From Leptodactylus fallax (lineage: Eukaryota; Chordata; Amphibia; Anura; Leptodactylidae), in NCBI GenBank assembly GCA_947044405.1, contig CAMRHE010001079.1, positions 124,001 to 188,000 on the forward strand: a stretch of 64,000 bases of DNA, given 5' to 3'. A program made the translations under genes and the position numbers. Each line of letters starts with the position of its first letter. Position 1 is the first letter of the stretch. Below, piece after piece: positions 1 through 10,480 of this stretch. The notes beneath the pieces are model-generated. The model ran no database searches, was not told where the DNA came from, and saw only the letters and a list, made by a program, of their open reading frames with translations.

Positions 1-48
1 CTAATTCCTAAAAAGTTTTTTTTTAGTAGTAGCTTCATGTCTAGGCTT

Positions 49-222
49 TGTAAAAATAATACATTTTATTTCTATAGCTCCAACATATTCCGCAGCACTT
101 TACAAATCGTAGGGTTAAAGTACAGACAAAAGAGAAATTCCAGAGTAATAAGTCTATTCATACAATAAGAGTGAGGAACCTGCTCGCAAGCGCTTACAGT
201 CTATGAGGTACAAGAGCTTACA
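49..222 (-). repeat. L2/CR1-type LINE 3' tail fragment
   Basis: The stretch reads as a 5'-truncated 3' end of a non-LTR retrotransposon on the minus strand. It contains the words CAACATATTCCGCAGCACTT and GCTCGCAAGCGCTTACAGTC. The same module recurs at 45249-45400, where it sits directly downstream of an L2-like reverse transcriptase remnant, and that is the reason for the class assignment. No coding sequence remains. Confidence 0.75.
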
Positions 223-451
223 TCTTGCTTATCTACTTTGGGTTGGCATGATCAGAGCAATAGCAAAGTTATATAGTTTTTGTTATGTTTTAATACCTTT
301 TCCAAAAATCTAAAGAAAAATGCAAAAAATTATTTTAGTCATTCTGACACCTGTACCTTTTTTTTTTTTTTTGTTTCCGTGTACAATATATATATATATA
401 TATGTGTGTATAAGGTGCTTTTTTGCGGTACTGGATGTAGGTTTATATTTA
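223..451. other. Non-genic stretch with T-run and short (AT)n
   Basis: No gene is visible. The interval holds a T-run at about 358-372 and a short (TA)n tract at about 386-403. Small open frames here are low-complexity and have no recognisable motif. Confidence 0.6.
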
Positions 452-724
452 CAGTGGCTTGCAAATGTATTCATACACCTTTGAACTTTTTCACATTTTG
501 TCACCTTACAAACACAAACTTAAATGTGTATTATTGAGATTTTAAGTGATAACCAACAAAAAGTAGCAGATAATTGTGAAGTGGAAGGAAAATGATACAT
601 GGTATTCAAAATTTTAATCAAATAAAAATCTGAAAAGTGTGACGTGCAAAAGTCTTCAGCCCCCTGTACTCTGATACCCCTAAATAAAATCCAGTGCAAT
701 CAATTGGCTTCAAAAGTCACTTCG
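452..724. mobile_element. Terminal fragment of a Tc1-like transposon
   Basis: The left edge matches the familiar Tc1-like terminus CAGTGGCTTGCAAATG and is preceded by TA, the Tc1/mariner target. It continues with the usual subterminal sequence (TTGAACTTTTTCACATTTTG). The fragment stops where the LINE tail begins at about 724. No transposase sequence or right-hand terminus is seen, so it is a dead fragment. Confidence 0.75.
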
Positions 725-2576
725 TTTAATAATAATAATAATAATAATAATAGTCCTTTAATAGTCCCACAATGGGGAAATTCAGTGTGTTACAGCAGCT
801 AAGATAAGATAAGATAAGCAGATACAAATACAAATACAAATACAATATGCTCAGGAATGTTCCAAGGTGAGAGGCATTACATTAATAGCAGACAGACAGA
901 TAGGAAGTAGCAGGGGGGGGGGGGATTTAACAGGCAGAGGGATATTTCAGTTCTCTTTGTGTAATGATCTCCGCTTAGGTCGGTGTTGGTTGTACAGCCT
1001 AACCGCGGTGGGGAGGAAAGACTTCCGATAGCGCTCCTTCTCACACCTAGGGTGGAGCAGTCGGTCACTGACAGTACTGCTCAGCGCGATCACAGTCTCA
1101 TGCATGGGATGGGATTTCTTCTTCTGCATGGAGCTCACCACGGACAGTATCCTTCTGTCACCCACCACCTGCACTGGGTCCAGTGGGCTCCCCAGGACAG
1201 AGCTGGCCCTTCTAATCAGCTTGTCCAGTTTATTTCTGTCCCTGGTTGATATACTGCTCCCCCAGCAGGCCACTCCAAAGAAGATGGCTGATGCCACTAC
1301 AGAGTTGAAGAAAGTTCTAAGAAGTGCCCCCCGGATTCCAAAGGCTCTCAGCTTCCTAAGCAGGTAGAGCCTGCTGTGGCCCTTCCTGTACAGGGCCTCC
1401 ATATGATCTGCCCAGTCCAGCTTATTATTAAGGAGCAAACCCAGGTACTTATAGGTGTTCAAAATCTCGATGCCCGTCCCCAGGATGTCCACTGGTTTAG
1501 GAGGGCTTCTGCCTTTGCGGAAGTCCACCACCATCTCCTTGGTCTTCCCCGCGTTAATCTTCAGGTGGTTCCGGTGGCACCAGTCCACAAAATCCTGGTT
1601 CAGTTCTCTGTACTCCCTATCATCATCATCATCTGTGATGAGACCCACTATTGCAGAGTCGTCAGAATACTTCTGTAGGTAGCAGCTGGATGAGTTGCAC
1701 CTAAAATCTGCAGTGTACAGTGTGAAGAGGAAAGGGGCGAGAACCGTACCCTGAGGTGCCCCCGTATTACAGATCACGGTACCTGACACACAGTCTTGGG
1801 CTCTCACGTATTGCGGTCGATTTGTGAGGTAGTCTAGGATCCAGTTGGAGAGGTGGTGGTCCACTCCAGCAAGGCCCAGCTTGTGCCTCAATAACCTGGG
1901 CTGTATGGTGTTAAAAGCACTGGAGAAGTCAAAGAACATTATTCTCACTGTGTTCCCTGGTTTCTCCAGGTGAGACAGAGCCCTGTGCAGAAGATGGATG
2001 ATGGCATCATCTACCCCAATGCCTGGCCGATAAGCAAACTGGAGGGGGTCCATAGCGGGGCTCACTAGAGGGCGGAGATGTGTGAGAACCAATCTCTCCA
2101 AGATCTTCATCAGGTGGGATGTCAGTGCTACAGGTCTGTAGTCATTGAGGTCCATAGGGTGGGGTTTCTTTGGAACTGGTACCACACAAGAGGATTTCCA
2201 TAATTCAGGGACTATTTCCTGCCTCAGGCTCATATTATACATATATGTAATTATACCACACAGCTGGTCCCCGCAAGTCTTAATTAGCCTTGCACTGATG
2301 TCATCTGGCCCTGCGGCTTTCCTCGCCTTGATCTTTTCCATCTCCTTCCTCACCTGGGCCCGTGTGAAGGTCAGACTGTGGCCAGATAAAGACGGATTTC
2401 TGGATTTACTGGTCTGTTGGGAAGTTGGCCGCATGGGGAGAAGTCATTGTGGTGGGGGGAGCTGAAGGATATACTGGGGTTGGAGGAGCTGGTGTGTGAT
2501 CAAATCTGTTGAAGAATAGGTTTAGTTCATTAAGCCAATTAACATCTGCCTCAGTCCAGGTGGTAAGTTTTTAGAT
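724..2576 (-). mobile_element. Rex1-like non-LTR retrotransposon, 5' truncated
   Basis: A minus-strand LINE copy. Its 3' end is the motif TTTCCCCATTGTGGGACTAT followed by TAAAGGACTATT and an (ATT)n tail (728-751 on +). Tails of the same type occur alone at 10328-10423 and 14465-14665, so the family is multicopy here. The body carries an endonuclease-less reverse transcriptase remnant. The 5' end is lost near 2576. The call to the Rex1 branch of the CR1/L2 group rests on remembered protein similarity. Confidence 0.8.
947..2434 (-). pseudogene. Rex1-like LINE reverse transcriptase, broken
   Basis: The open frame of 495 codons encodes the reverse transcriptase part of a LINE ORF2, the enzyme that copies the element's RNA at a nicked target site. 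Visible motifs in order are NDYRPVALTS (about residues 97-106), motif A FFDFSSAFNTIQ (about 167-178), motif B NTGAPQGTVLAPFLFTLY (about 223-240) and the catalytic motif C YSDD (about 256-259). The conserved C-terminal block LHPRCEKERYRKSFLPTAVR is also present. The upstream sequence WTEADVNWLNELNLFF, typical of this family, lies in another frame. The two are separated by a frameshift near 2400-2450, and a stop lies just upstream of the ATG in the long frame. The apurinic endonuclease domain is absent. The long frame is therefore a relic of a 5'-truncated insertion. Opposite-strand open frames over this interval are shadows. Confidence 0.85.
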
Positions 2577-3073
2577 TTTTACAGGTCAGCATTATTCGGA
2601 CATGAGCATACCTAATGTGTATTTTTATTTGTGATCTAGGGAAAGGGGGGGTTATTTGAATTTTTATATTTATACTTAGAGATATTTTTAAAAACGTGTT
2701 ACATCCTTGGGGACTTATACCTGTGATCATTAGATTGCTTGGACCATAGACTGCAATACTATTGTATTGTAGTCTATGGGAAATTCACTGTCACTATTGA
2801 GGCCTGCTACAGGTAAGTCTCACTTGTTTTTTACTTTACTCTGATGGGCCAGGAGCCTTTAAAAGGCTCCCAGTTGTCATAGAACCCGGGCCTTGCCACA
2901 TGGGAGCCATACCGGCATTAGAGAGAATAACAAGCACCATATTTAAAAACCTGACAATTGTACTATTATAAAAGATGTTGACAAGGAGTTAAATATTGAT
3001 GAGTTATCCTTAGGATAGATCTTAAATGCCAAAACAGTGGGGGTCTCACACTTGACAACCTTAAGGATCAGTT
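2577..3073. repeat. Degenerate dispersed repeat, no gene
   Basis: The block around 2600-2970 is paralogous to 40297-40612. Both carry an AATGTGTAT segment, then TCTAGGGAAAGGGGGG, then ATAGACTGCAATAC and a TTGAGGCCTGC-like segment in the same order. I know this kind of sequence as an abundant anuran dispersed repeat but cannot name the family. No coding sequence is seen. Confidence 0.6.
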
Positions 3074-3189
3074 CAGTGGCGTAACTAGGAATGGCTGGGC
3101 CCCAAGGCGAACATTTGACATGGCCCTACCCCCCCCCGGACCGCCCCCTCCAACCCCCCCCCCCCCCCAAAAAAAAAGCATTCCTGCAC

Positions 3190-3955
3190 ACACACTATTA
3201 TGTGCCATAGTGGCCCCCTGCACACAGTATCATGTCCCATAGTGGCCCCTGCACACAGTATCATGTCCCATAGTGGCCCCTGCACACAGTGTCATGCCCC
3301 ATAGTGGCCCCTGCACACAGTCTCATGCCCCATAGTGTCCCCTGCACACAGTATCATGCCCCATAGTGGCCCCTGCACACAGTATCATGCCCCATAGTGG
3401 CCCCTGCACACAGTATCATGTCCCATAGTGGCCCCTGCACACAGTATCATGTCCCATAGTGGCCCCTGCACACAGTATCATGTCCCAGAGTGGCCCCTGC
3501 ACACAGTATCATGTCCCAGAGTGGCCCCTGCACACAGTATCATGTCCCATAGTGGCCCCTGCACACAGTATCATGTCCCATAGTGGCCCCTGCACACAGT
3601 ATCATGTCCCATAGTGGCCCCTGCACACAGTATCATGTCCCATAGTGGCCCCTGCACACAGTATCATGTCCCATAGTGGCCCCTGCACACAGTATCATGT
3701 CCCATAGTGGCCCCTGCACACAGTATCATGTCCCATAGTGGCCCCTGCACACAGTATCATGCCCCATAGTGGCCCCTGCACACAGTATCATGCCCCATAG
3801 TGGCCCCTGCACACAGTATCATGCCCCATAGTGGCCCCTGCACACAGTATCATGCCCCATAGTGGCCCCTGCACACACTATTATGCCCCATAGTGGCCCC
3901 TGCATACAGTATTTTGCCCCATAGTGGCCCCTGCACACACTATTATATGCCCCAT
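3190..3955. repeat. 31-bp minisatellite inside hAT copy A1
   Basis: About 24-25 head-to-tail units of 31 bp are present, typified by CCCATAGTGGCCCCTGCACA followed by CAGTATCATGT. Variation is mostly single-base (ATCATG/ATTATG, CATAG/CAGAG) and is more marked at the edges. Because 31 is not a multiple of 3, long open frames appear in several phases. They are not genes. Confidence 0.95.
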
Positions 3956-3977
3956 TATGGACCACCCATGAACAATT

Positions 3978-4014
3978 ATTATACTCTGGGGTCTTTTCAG
4001 ACCCAGAGTATAAT
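3978..4014. repeat. Hairpin, left of hAT-A1 core
   Basis: ATTATACTCTGGGGTC pairs with GACCCAGAGTATAAT across a short T-rich loop, with one imperfection. The same hairpin type recurs in all related copies, flanking the GC-rich core. Confidence 0.85.
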
Positions 4015-4060
4015 GATCGGAGACCCAGGGGAGGATAGAAACATAAAAAAAACAACGTTG

Positions 4061-4222
4061 CTTACCTGTTCCTCGCTCCGGTCCACTCCCTACTGCTTCA
4101 GCTGGCTTCAATGTTGGACCAGGCCGGCGTCACGTGATGCGGGCAAGGTGTCGCGACGCAAAATGACGTCGGGGACGTCACCAAACAGGCCCGAAGCCTG
4201 GAGAAGCGCAGGAGAGGTAAGT
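4061..4222. promoter_or_regulatory. GC-rich core with outward 5' splice donors
   Basis: On the minus strand the left edge reads CAG|GTAAGC (4061-4070 on +). On the plus strand the right edge reads GAG|GTAAGT (4217-4222). Both donors face out of a core of about 150 bp that carries GACGTC twice and CpG-rich sequence. The layout fits a bidirectional first exon and promoter, but no transcription evidence is available. A second, smaller pair flanks a short palindrome at 4340-4428, with GTATGT on minus and GTAAGT on plus. Confidence 0.5.
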
Positions 4223-4265
4223 ACATTGTTTTTTATGTTCCCTCATCTCCCCTGGGCCTCCGATT

Positions 4266-4303
4266 ATTATACTCCGGGGTCTGAAAAGACCCCGGAGTAT
4301 AAT
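4266..4303. repeat. Hairpin, right of hAT-A1 core
   Basis: ATTATACTCCGGGGTCT and AGACCCCGGAGTATAAT form a perfect 17-bp stem with a GAAA loop. Confidence 0.9.
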
Positions 4304-4569
4304 GATAGCAGAGATTGTGGTGTTCGGCCTGCGGCCTCACATACCGATCCCCGATCCTGCTCACAGCCGCCTCCACAGAATCGGAAGCGCAAGCGGCCGT
4401 GAGCGGGACCCCGGGGATCGGTAAGTATATAGGGCCCATTACCTGCTGGGGTTACTCCAGCAGGTAACGGCTTATTAAAAATAGAAAGCATCGGGGGCCC
4501 GCGGGGCCCCCTAATGTCCCGGGCCCTGTGGCAGCTGCTACCGCTGCTACCCTGATAGTTACGCCCCTG

Positions 4570-5487
4570 GATCAGTTGTTCGAAGAGGTTGCAACATTGC
4601 AGCCTCTTTACTGCTTACCAAGCACAGCGTTATACGTTGCATAGGGGCTATGCTTGTATTGAGGCTCAACCCTTTTATTTAAATGGGACTGAGCTACAGA
4701 CCGACCATGTGAACGATGAACAGGATGTCATATGCCTTGGGAAGTGGTGCTTGAACAGCTGATCAGTGGTGGTGCCAACCCCTGCTGATCTGATATTTAT
4801 GACTATAAACAACTTTTCATACATGAATAGTGCTGGCGAATATAAGAAACTTTGGAATATATCTTAAGGAAAATCTGTTTCCTTCTCCACTTATCAAGCT
4901 CTTCTCCTGCTCTTTCTCTTTACTCTGAGTCTTTGTTTACATTGGATTCATCTCTGTATTCAGCCTCACACACAGCACTGGATGGAGAAAGGAGGGATGG
5001 AGTAGGATTCTACTGTCAGATAGTTAATTGATTTATTGCCTCATTCTGTGTACAAGTAGTCTGTGTACAAACCTACCAGTGTTCAAAGAGTTCAGTATAG
5101 CAGAGAGTAAAAGCAGCAATTATTTTTTCTCCCCTCCCCTCTTCATAGACCCCTCCCTTCTCCACTCTACCCTGCAATGAAATCACAGGTAATAAATCAT
5201 TCCCACATCTGAGGTCACATGCTGCTGCAATGTTTCATTTCCAAGCTCACTACCCCCCCCCCCTTGTGAGCAGCAAACACAGAGCAGGTAGATGAATCAT
5301 GGGAAATGTAGTTTGTCCCCAGATTCACTGCATGTAAATAACAGTGATACAAGGAGCAGCAAGTAAAATAAAGCCAAGCAAAGGCTGCACAAGGGAACAG
5401 TGAATATTTAGCGCCATTGTGGATTCATTTGCACAGAATTTTGGAAGCTGGATAACCCCTTTAAGCATAACCTGGAAAACTCCTTTA
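4570..5487. other. Non-genic, old repeat remnants
   Basis: No gene is seen. The interval includes a GCTGATCAGTGGTGG segment near 4760 and a right terminus of a TTAA-type repeat (GATAACCCCTTTAA) near 5450-5462. Both are commonplace remnants in this window. Confidence 0.5.
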
Positions 5488-5826
5488 GGCCAGGACCCCA
5501 CGTTATGAAATACACAAAATACGCCAAAATGCTGCGGTGAAAACACTGTGCAAAAAAATGCTGCATTTTACATTACGCTGCCTAATCCCTTCCATAATGC
5601 TGCGATTTCAAAAAATGTCTGCGTTTTTGTAAATCACAGCATGTCATTTATACCTCTGAAAACTCTTGCATTTTCCGTATTGGAATAATCGAAACAGAAA
5701 GTTTTCCTCTGTGGATTTTCTGTAAAAACCGTTGCAGAAAAAAACGCAATGCGTTTCTGCCACTGTCATTTCCGCAGCATTTTTTTTTTTTTTTTTTGCA
5801 GCAATTTGCTGTATGGGGCCTTAGCC
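5488..5826. mobile_element. Palindromic Harbinger-like MITE
   Basis: The termini are GGCCAGGACCCCACG and TATGGGGCCTTAGCC, in inverted orientation. The interior words (GCTGCGG, AATCGCAGCATGTC-like, TTTCCTCTG) match the copies at 8517, 14392, 29987, 30272 and 52318. It is flanked by TTA on the left and TAA on the right, close to but not an exact TWA duplication. No coding capacity. Confidence 0.7.
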
Positions 5827-7575
5827 TAAATGCTGGAAACAAATGAGATGAAGACCTTACTGATTTTCTGTCAAGGAATTTCATCAGTGTATTTTCCTGT
5901 AAATTGGCTGTGGCTAATCTGCTGTAATTACTCTGATGTGTCCCCAAGCTAAGAAGTTTACATACATCTCCTTTAGCACTGGGAAAAAGAGTATGGAAAG
6001 GCACAGAGCAGGAAGTAAGGAGTTAAAATATAAATAATAACACTTTTATTGAGGCTCTTATTAAAATAGAAAAGTGAAAACCATAAAAATAAGTGTGTGG
6101 CAGGGATACTAGACAAATAGTGATGGGAAACCCCTTGTATTGCCAAATCTGCCAGTAGGAACTATTGAGGGATAGATTAATTGTATGTTCTGCAGCAGAG
6201 ATTGGCCACATCTGTGGTGCAGATATATTAGGACATGTGCATATAGTATATCCAGTTTACTTACTGTATTAAAAATTGACCGGGTATAAGGGGTGCCAGA
6301 GAGAGAAATGATATAGGAATATCTCCAATTATGAATCTATTAGGTGTATACACTGAGGGACTCCCACAGATCCCTCACCACAGTCGTGCAGCTATCTCTG
6401 CCCGGACCAGTGCTGTGGTGCCAGAAGGGCACGGCAGCCAGGCACACAGCCGCCACTCTGGCTCCGGTAGGATTGACCCGAGCAGTACTGCTGGTTGTGG
6501 CCAGAAAGAAGCTTCTGGAGGAGCTGCAAATCAGCTGGCATGCGACTCCCGTACCTCGTGCTAGGTAGGTGTAAGGGAAGGGGGAGACAGAGTTCAGCTG
6601 CCTAAATAAGGGCAAATATGCTGTTTGTACAACTCAGGATCAAAGAAAGGAGGAGAGCCAGGCACTGTGTATTGAGCTATCCCCAATTATTCTGTCCCTG
6701 CCTAGACACACCCAAATGCCTTGATATCACCATACATTGCATATACCCAGAGGCGTAGCTAGGGGTTCGGCACAGGGGGGGCGAATATGTCCAAGTGGGC
6801 CACCAACTTAGATATGTTCGTATACCGATACTATGAGTATACGGTGAGCGTATAGTGGTATATAGCAGCTCTACACAGGGCTCTGCAAACGATTTAGGTG
6901 AATACAGGGCAGTAACATTTAGTGACTTACCGGTGACGTCTCTGACTAATCCTTCACATTTCCCATCTCTTTCATCTGGACGGCCATGACCACTTCTTCC
7001 AGTCTCTGTAAAGTTTGCAACACAGACATCTTTGGCTCCTCAATTTTCCAGGCACCTGACCCACATTGTCCTCACCTGCACAAAGCCTGCCCCCAATTAT
7101 AAAATATATAATATAACCCCCTATAATGAATAATACCCCCAAGTGTATCTTTAAGTTAATAACTTCCCTGTGCACCCCTTTAAATAGTGCCCCTTATTAA
7201 TAATGCCCCAGATGTTTCCTAATTAAAAAGGAAAAAAAAGGGAAGAAAAATTATTGGGGTTCCAATACCCCCAGGATCAGCTGTTTGAATGAACCGCGGT
7301 ACCTGTGTAAGTGCCGTGACCCCTTCTCTGTTTACATAGTGTCATTCATCTCATAGCGGCCATGTCATGTAACTACAGGCTCGTCCTATACACGTCTATG
7401 TGACAAGGCTGTAATTACATCACACGGTCACTATAAACAGACAGCGTGTGATATAACCAGACGCCATAGCCCCTTCATACAGCTGATCAGTGGGGAATCA
7501 CTTATCTCTTATCTCTTATTGATGTTTTATTCTGAGGATAGATCATCAATAAAAATGAGCTGGAAAACTACTTAA

Positions 7576-8075
7576 AGGGGTATTCCCATGAACATAACCA
7601 TATCTATATTTGTAGATAATTAAAAGATAAACATTTTTGCAAATATAAGTAGTTAAAAATTCTGCAAAGTTTTAAAGATTTTCTATAACTATCTTAGTGT
7701 CGACAGTCTGTTGTCTTGATCGGTTGCCAATGGATACGACCACAAATGCAGAAACTTTATATGGTCTGGGACTTGTCAGGAACCCAGCCATGATTTCCTT
7801 ATTGTGGACAGGTTATCAGACAGGAAACACTACATGTATGAGAAGATATTCCGGCCACGATAAGGAAACCATTGCTGATTTTCTGACCTTAGAAAGATCC
7901 GGCATTCATGGTCGTATCCATTGGCAACCAATCAAGACAACAAGACTGTGACCACAAGATATTTAGAGAAAATCTTTAAAACTCTGCAAAATGTTTAATT
8001 ACTTATATTTGCAAAAATGTTTAACTTTTAATTATCTACAAATTTAAAAATGGTTATGTACGTGGGAATACCCCT
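7576..8075. mobile_element. TTAA-flanked palindromic MITE
   Basis: It begins AGGGGTATTCCCATG and ends with the inverse CGTGGGAATACCCCT. TTAA flanks both sides (7572-7575 and 8076-8079), the target of piggyBac- and Kolobok-type transposases. The arms, around ATTTGCAAAAATGTTTAACT-like sequence, are inverted copies of each other. The 84-codon open frame over its centre is incidental. Confidence 0.85.
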
Positions 8076-8079
8076 TTAA

Positions 8080-8512
8080 AGAGGACCTTTCACGTCCTCA
8101 TGTATATGCTGTTTTACATACCGTTAGAAAGTCGACAGCATGCTGAATTCAGCGCACTGCCGGCTTTCCCGGTATGTGTCCCAGGGCTGGAGATATCGGA
8201 GGTCTTAGTTTCATGGTTTACTGTCAGAAAGGTGTTCCTGACAGTCTAGCTGCGCTGTGAGGAACGCTGAACTGTGAGGAACGCCCTGCCAGTACAAGTC
8301 TATGAACCAGAACTGTCAGGGAGGGCGTTCCTCACAGCGCAGCTAGACTGTCAGGAACGCCTTTCTGACAGTAAACCGTGAAACTAATACCCCCGATATC
8401 TCCAGCCCCGGGGCACATACTGGGAAAGCCGGCAGTGCGCTGAATTCAGCATGCTGTCGGCTTTCTAGCGGTATGTATAACAGCATATACATGAGGACGT
8501 GAAAGGTCCTCT
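8080..8512. mobile_element. TTAA-flanked foldback MITE, copy 1
   Basis: This is an almost complete palindrome with arms of about 200 bp. The termini are AGAGGACCTTTCACGTCCTC and its inverse, and TTAA lies on each side (8076-8079 shared with the preceding MITE, and 8513-8516). Arm words include GGAGATATCGG and GAATTCAGC. Copies of the same element lie at 20815-21326 and 49136-49543. Confidence 0.9.
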
Positions 8513-8516
8513 TTAA

Positions 8517-9062
8517 GGCTAAGGCCCCACATGGTGTCCTGCAGCAAAAAAGAGTTTTTCCTGCAGCACTTTGCACAGAAAGTTTGCAGAGGTTTCCTCT
8601 GCAGACTTTCTGCTTCAATTATATTTACAGGAAAACCGCCAGCATTTCCATAGGTATAATTGACATGCTGCGATTTCCAAAACTGCGTCTGTTTTGGAAA
8701 TCGCAGCTTATCCGCTGCGCATATTATACTGCAAAGTGGGGATGGGGGCCACATGTGACGAAAACCCACAGAAAAAAACCCGGCATTTTACATCTAGCAA
8801 ATCCCATCCACACATTGTGGAAAAATACGTGCAGCAGATACACTGCGATTTCCAAAACCGTTGCAGTTTTGGAAATTGAAGCATTTCAATTATACCTACA
8901 GAAACACTGGGGTTTCCATATAGATGTATTGAAATCAGAAAGTCCACAGGGGAAACCTCTGCGGACCTTCTGTGAAAAGTGCTGAGAGAAAAACCACAAT
9001 GTTACCGCTGCGGTTTTTCCTGCAGCGCTTTTTTTTGCAGCCCACTATGTGGGGCCTTAGTC
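8517..9062. mobile_element. Palindromic Harbinger-like MITE
   Basis: The termini are GGCTAAGGCCCCACA and TGTGGGGCCTTAGTC. The interior is an imperfect palindrome with CTTTCTG and ATTTCCAAAAC words in both orientations. It directly abuts the preceding foldback MITE. The flanks are TAA and TTA, so one target base has probably changed. Confidence 0.8.
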
Positions 9063-9506
9063 TTATTAAAACCCAAATGCAACCTTAATTAAATTAATTG
9101 ACCCTCATATTATACCCCTGATTCACCCTGACATAAATACTTCACCTCTAATGGCTCCTTATATTAATGACCACCCCCTTATGTTCATAATGCCTCCTAA
9201 TATAAATGATGCCCCCTAATGGCCCCTTATATAAATAACCTCCCGTTGTATTAATAATACCTCCTAATAACCCTTATATAAATGACCCCCCCATCATCAT
9301 AATGCCCCCTAATGAATCCTCCCTTATAGTTATATTTCCCCCCTCCTATCCACCCCTTATACTATTAATATACCCACAACTAAGCTAAAAAAACAAAAAC
9401 AAAAGTCATACTCACCTGCGATGATGATGAATGGAGCCGCCGCCGCCACTTCCTCCCTGTCCACGCACAGGGAGAAGCAGAACATTGTCTGTTATCTCGG
9501 CGTCTT

Positions 9507-9540
9507 GTAAACCGCAAGCCTGTATTGGCTTGTGGTTTAC
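9507..9540. repeat. Hairpin in hAT-B
   Basis: GTAAACCGCAAGCC pairs with GGCTTGTGGTTTAC with one mismatch, across a 6-base loop. Confidence 0.85.
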
Positions 9541-9568
9541 AATACCGTTAAGTTGCAGGTTACGTTTT

Positions 9569-9602
9569 AACTAGATCGGTGTCTGCAGACACCGATCTAG
9601 TT
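9569..9602. repeat. Perfect 34-nt palindrome in hAT-B
   Basis: AACTAGATCGGTGTCTG is followed without spacer by its exact reverse complement. It lies just inside the right end of the hAT-B element. Confidence 0.95.
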
Positions 9603-9726
9603 AGAAATAAAGGATGTATTAATGGCGGCCCCAGGGTGGGCCCCCAAAAATTTACTGGGCCCAGGGCAGTCGCTCCCTCTGCCCCCCCGCTAGCTACGCC
9701 TCTGCATATACCCCTTTATTGCCTCA

Positions 9727-9836
9727 GGCCGGGTTCCCATTTGGGGATTCCGTTCCCCATTCCGCTTGAAAAATACGGAGAGAAAAGTCCTGCAAGAACA
9801 GAAACCCGAACGCAGGTGTAAACCTAGCATTACCTT
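9727..9836. repeat. Fragment of a CTAGGTTCAC-type MITE
   Basis: It has GCCGGGTTCCCATTTGGGG at one side and GTGTAAACCTAGCATTA at the other. These are degenerate versions of the termini of the TTA-flanked MITE at 49989-50178. Confidence 0.55.
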
Positions 9837-10327
9837 TTACCAGCAGCCACTTCAGGTGTCTTGTTACACAATGGGTGTGTGGTATCCAATTTGCAAGGTA
9901 CAGGAGTCGCATGCCAGCTGAATTTGCAGCTCCTACCAGAAGTTTCTTTCTGGCCACAACCAGCAGTGCCGCTCCGGAGTCAGAGCTGTTGCCTGGCCCC
10001 CCAGCACTGGTCCGAGCAGCATAGCGGTGGGTGATCTCCCTCAGTGTATACAGTCCGTGACCCCCCTAACAGCATAAACAGCATTTGGATTTTCCCCAAA
10101 AGGTTTGTAATTGGGGATATTCCTACACACGTTGACAAAATTGTTGGTATCCCTCGTTTAATGAAAGAAAAACCCACAATGGTCACAGAAATAACCTGAA
10201 TCTGACAAAAGTAATAATATATAAAAATTCTATAAAAATTAACAAATGAAAGTCAGACATTGCTTTTCAACCATGCTTCCACAGAATTTTTAAAAAAAAG
10301 AAAACTCATGAAACAGGCCTGGACAGA

Positions 10328-10364
<37 letters not shown>

Positions 10365-10423
10365 GTCCTTTAATAGTCCCACAGTGGGGAAATTCAGTAA
10401 AAAAAAAAAAAAAAAAAAAAAAA
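10328..10423 (-). mobile_element. Rex1-like LINE tail nested in Tc1
   Basis: An (ATT)n tract and the terminal motif TTTCCCCACTGTGGGACTAT (minus strand) interrupt the Tc1-like sequence. A run of about 25 A lies at the other junction. Only the last few dozen bases of the LINE were inserted. Confidence 0.8.
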
Positions 10424-10480
10424 TGATGGTTCCCTTAACTTAATATTTTGTTGCACAACCTTTTGAGGCAATCACTGCAA

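Larger units (their letters stand above)
3074..4569 (+). mobile_element. Non-autonomous hAT element, copy A1
   Basis: The element begins CAGTGGCGTAACTAGGAATG and ends TAGTTACGCCCCTG. It is flanked by an exact 8-bp duplication GATCAGTT (3066-3073 and 4570-4577), as expected for hAT transposition. It has no transposase. In order it holds a C-rich tract, a 31-bp minisatellite, a hairpin, a GC-rich core with opposed splice donors, a second hairpin and a short right arm. Two relatives with their own exact duplications lie at 31471-32742 (reverse orientation) and 34519-35247. Confidence 0.9.
6748..9704. mobile_element. Non-autonomous hAT element, family B
   Basis: The ends are CAGAGGCGTAGCTAGGGG and CCCCGCTAGCTACGCCTCTG. 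The 8-bp duplication CATATACC is exact (6740-6747 and 9705-9712). The element has no transposase. About half of its length is later insertions (7576-9062). The remaining interior has a degenerate array built on AATGCCCCCTAATGGCCCC-like units (9100-9360) and two strong inverted repeats near 9507-9602. A degraded relative spans 15621-18380. Confidence 0.9.

Noticed and set aside
983..2465. Plus-strand open frames opposite the LINE
   Set aside because: Antisense shadows of the Rex1-like reverse transcriptase, with no motifs.
3190..3955. CRISPR-like regular repeat array
   Set aside because: Units are contiguous 31-mers with no unique spacers, inside a hAT transposon in vertebrate DNA.
3893..4402. 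169-codon open frame across the hAT-A1 core
   Set aside because: Begins in the minisatellite and crosses hairpins and the core. The equivalent frames in A2 and A3 are not conserved.
7697..7951. 84-codon open frame
   Set aside because: Lies entirely in a palindromic TTAA-flanked MITE. No domain or codon signal.
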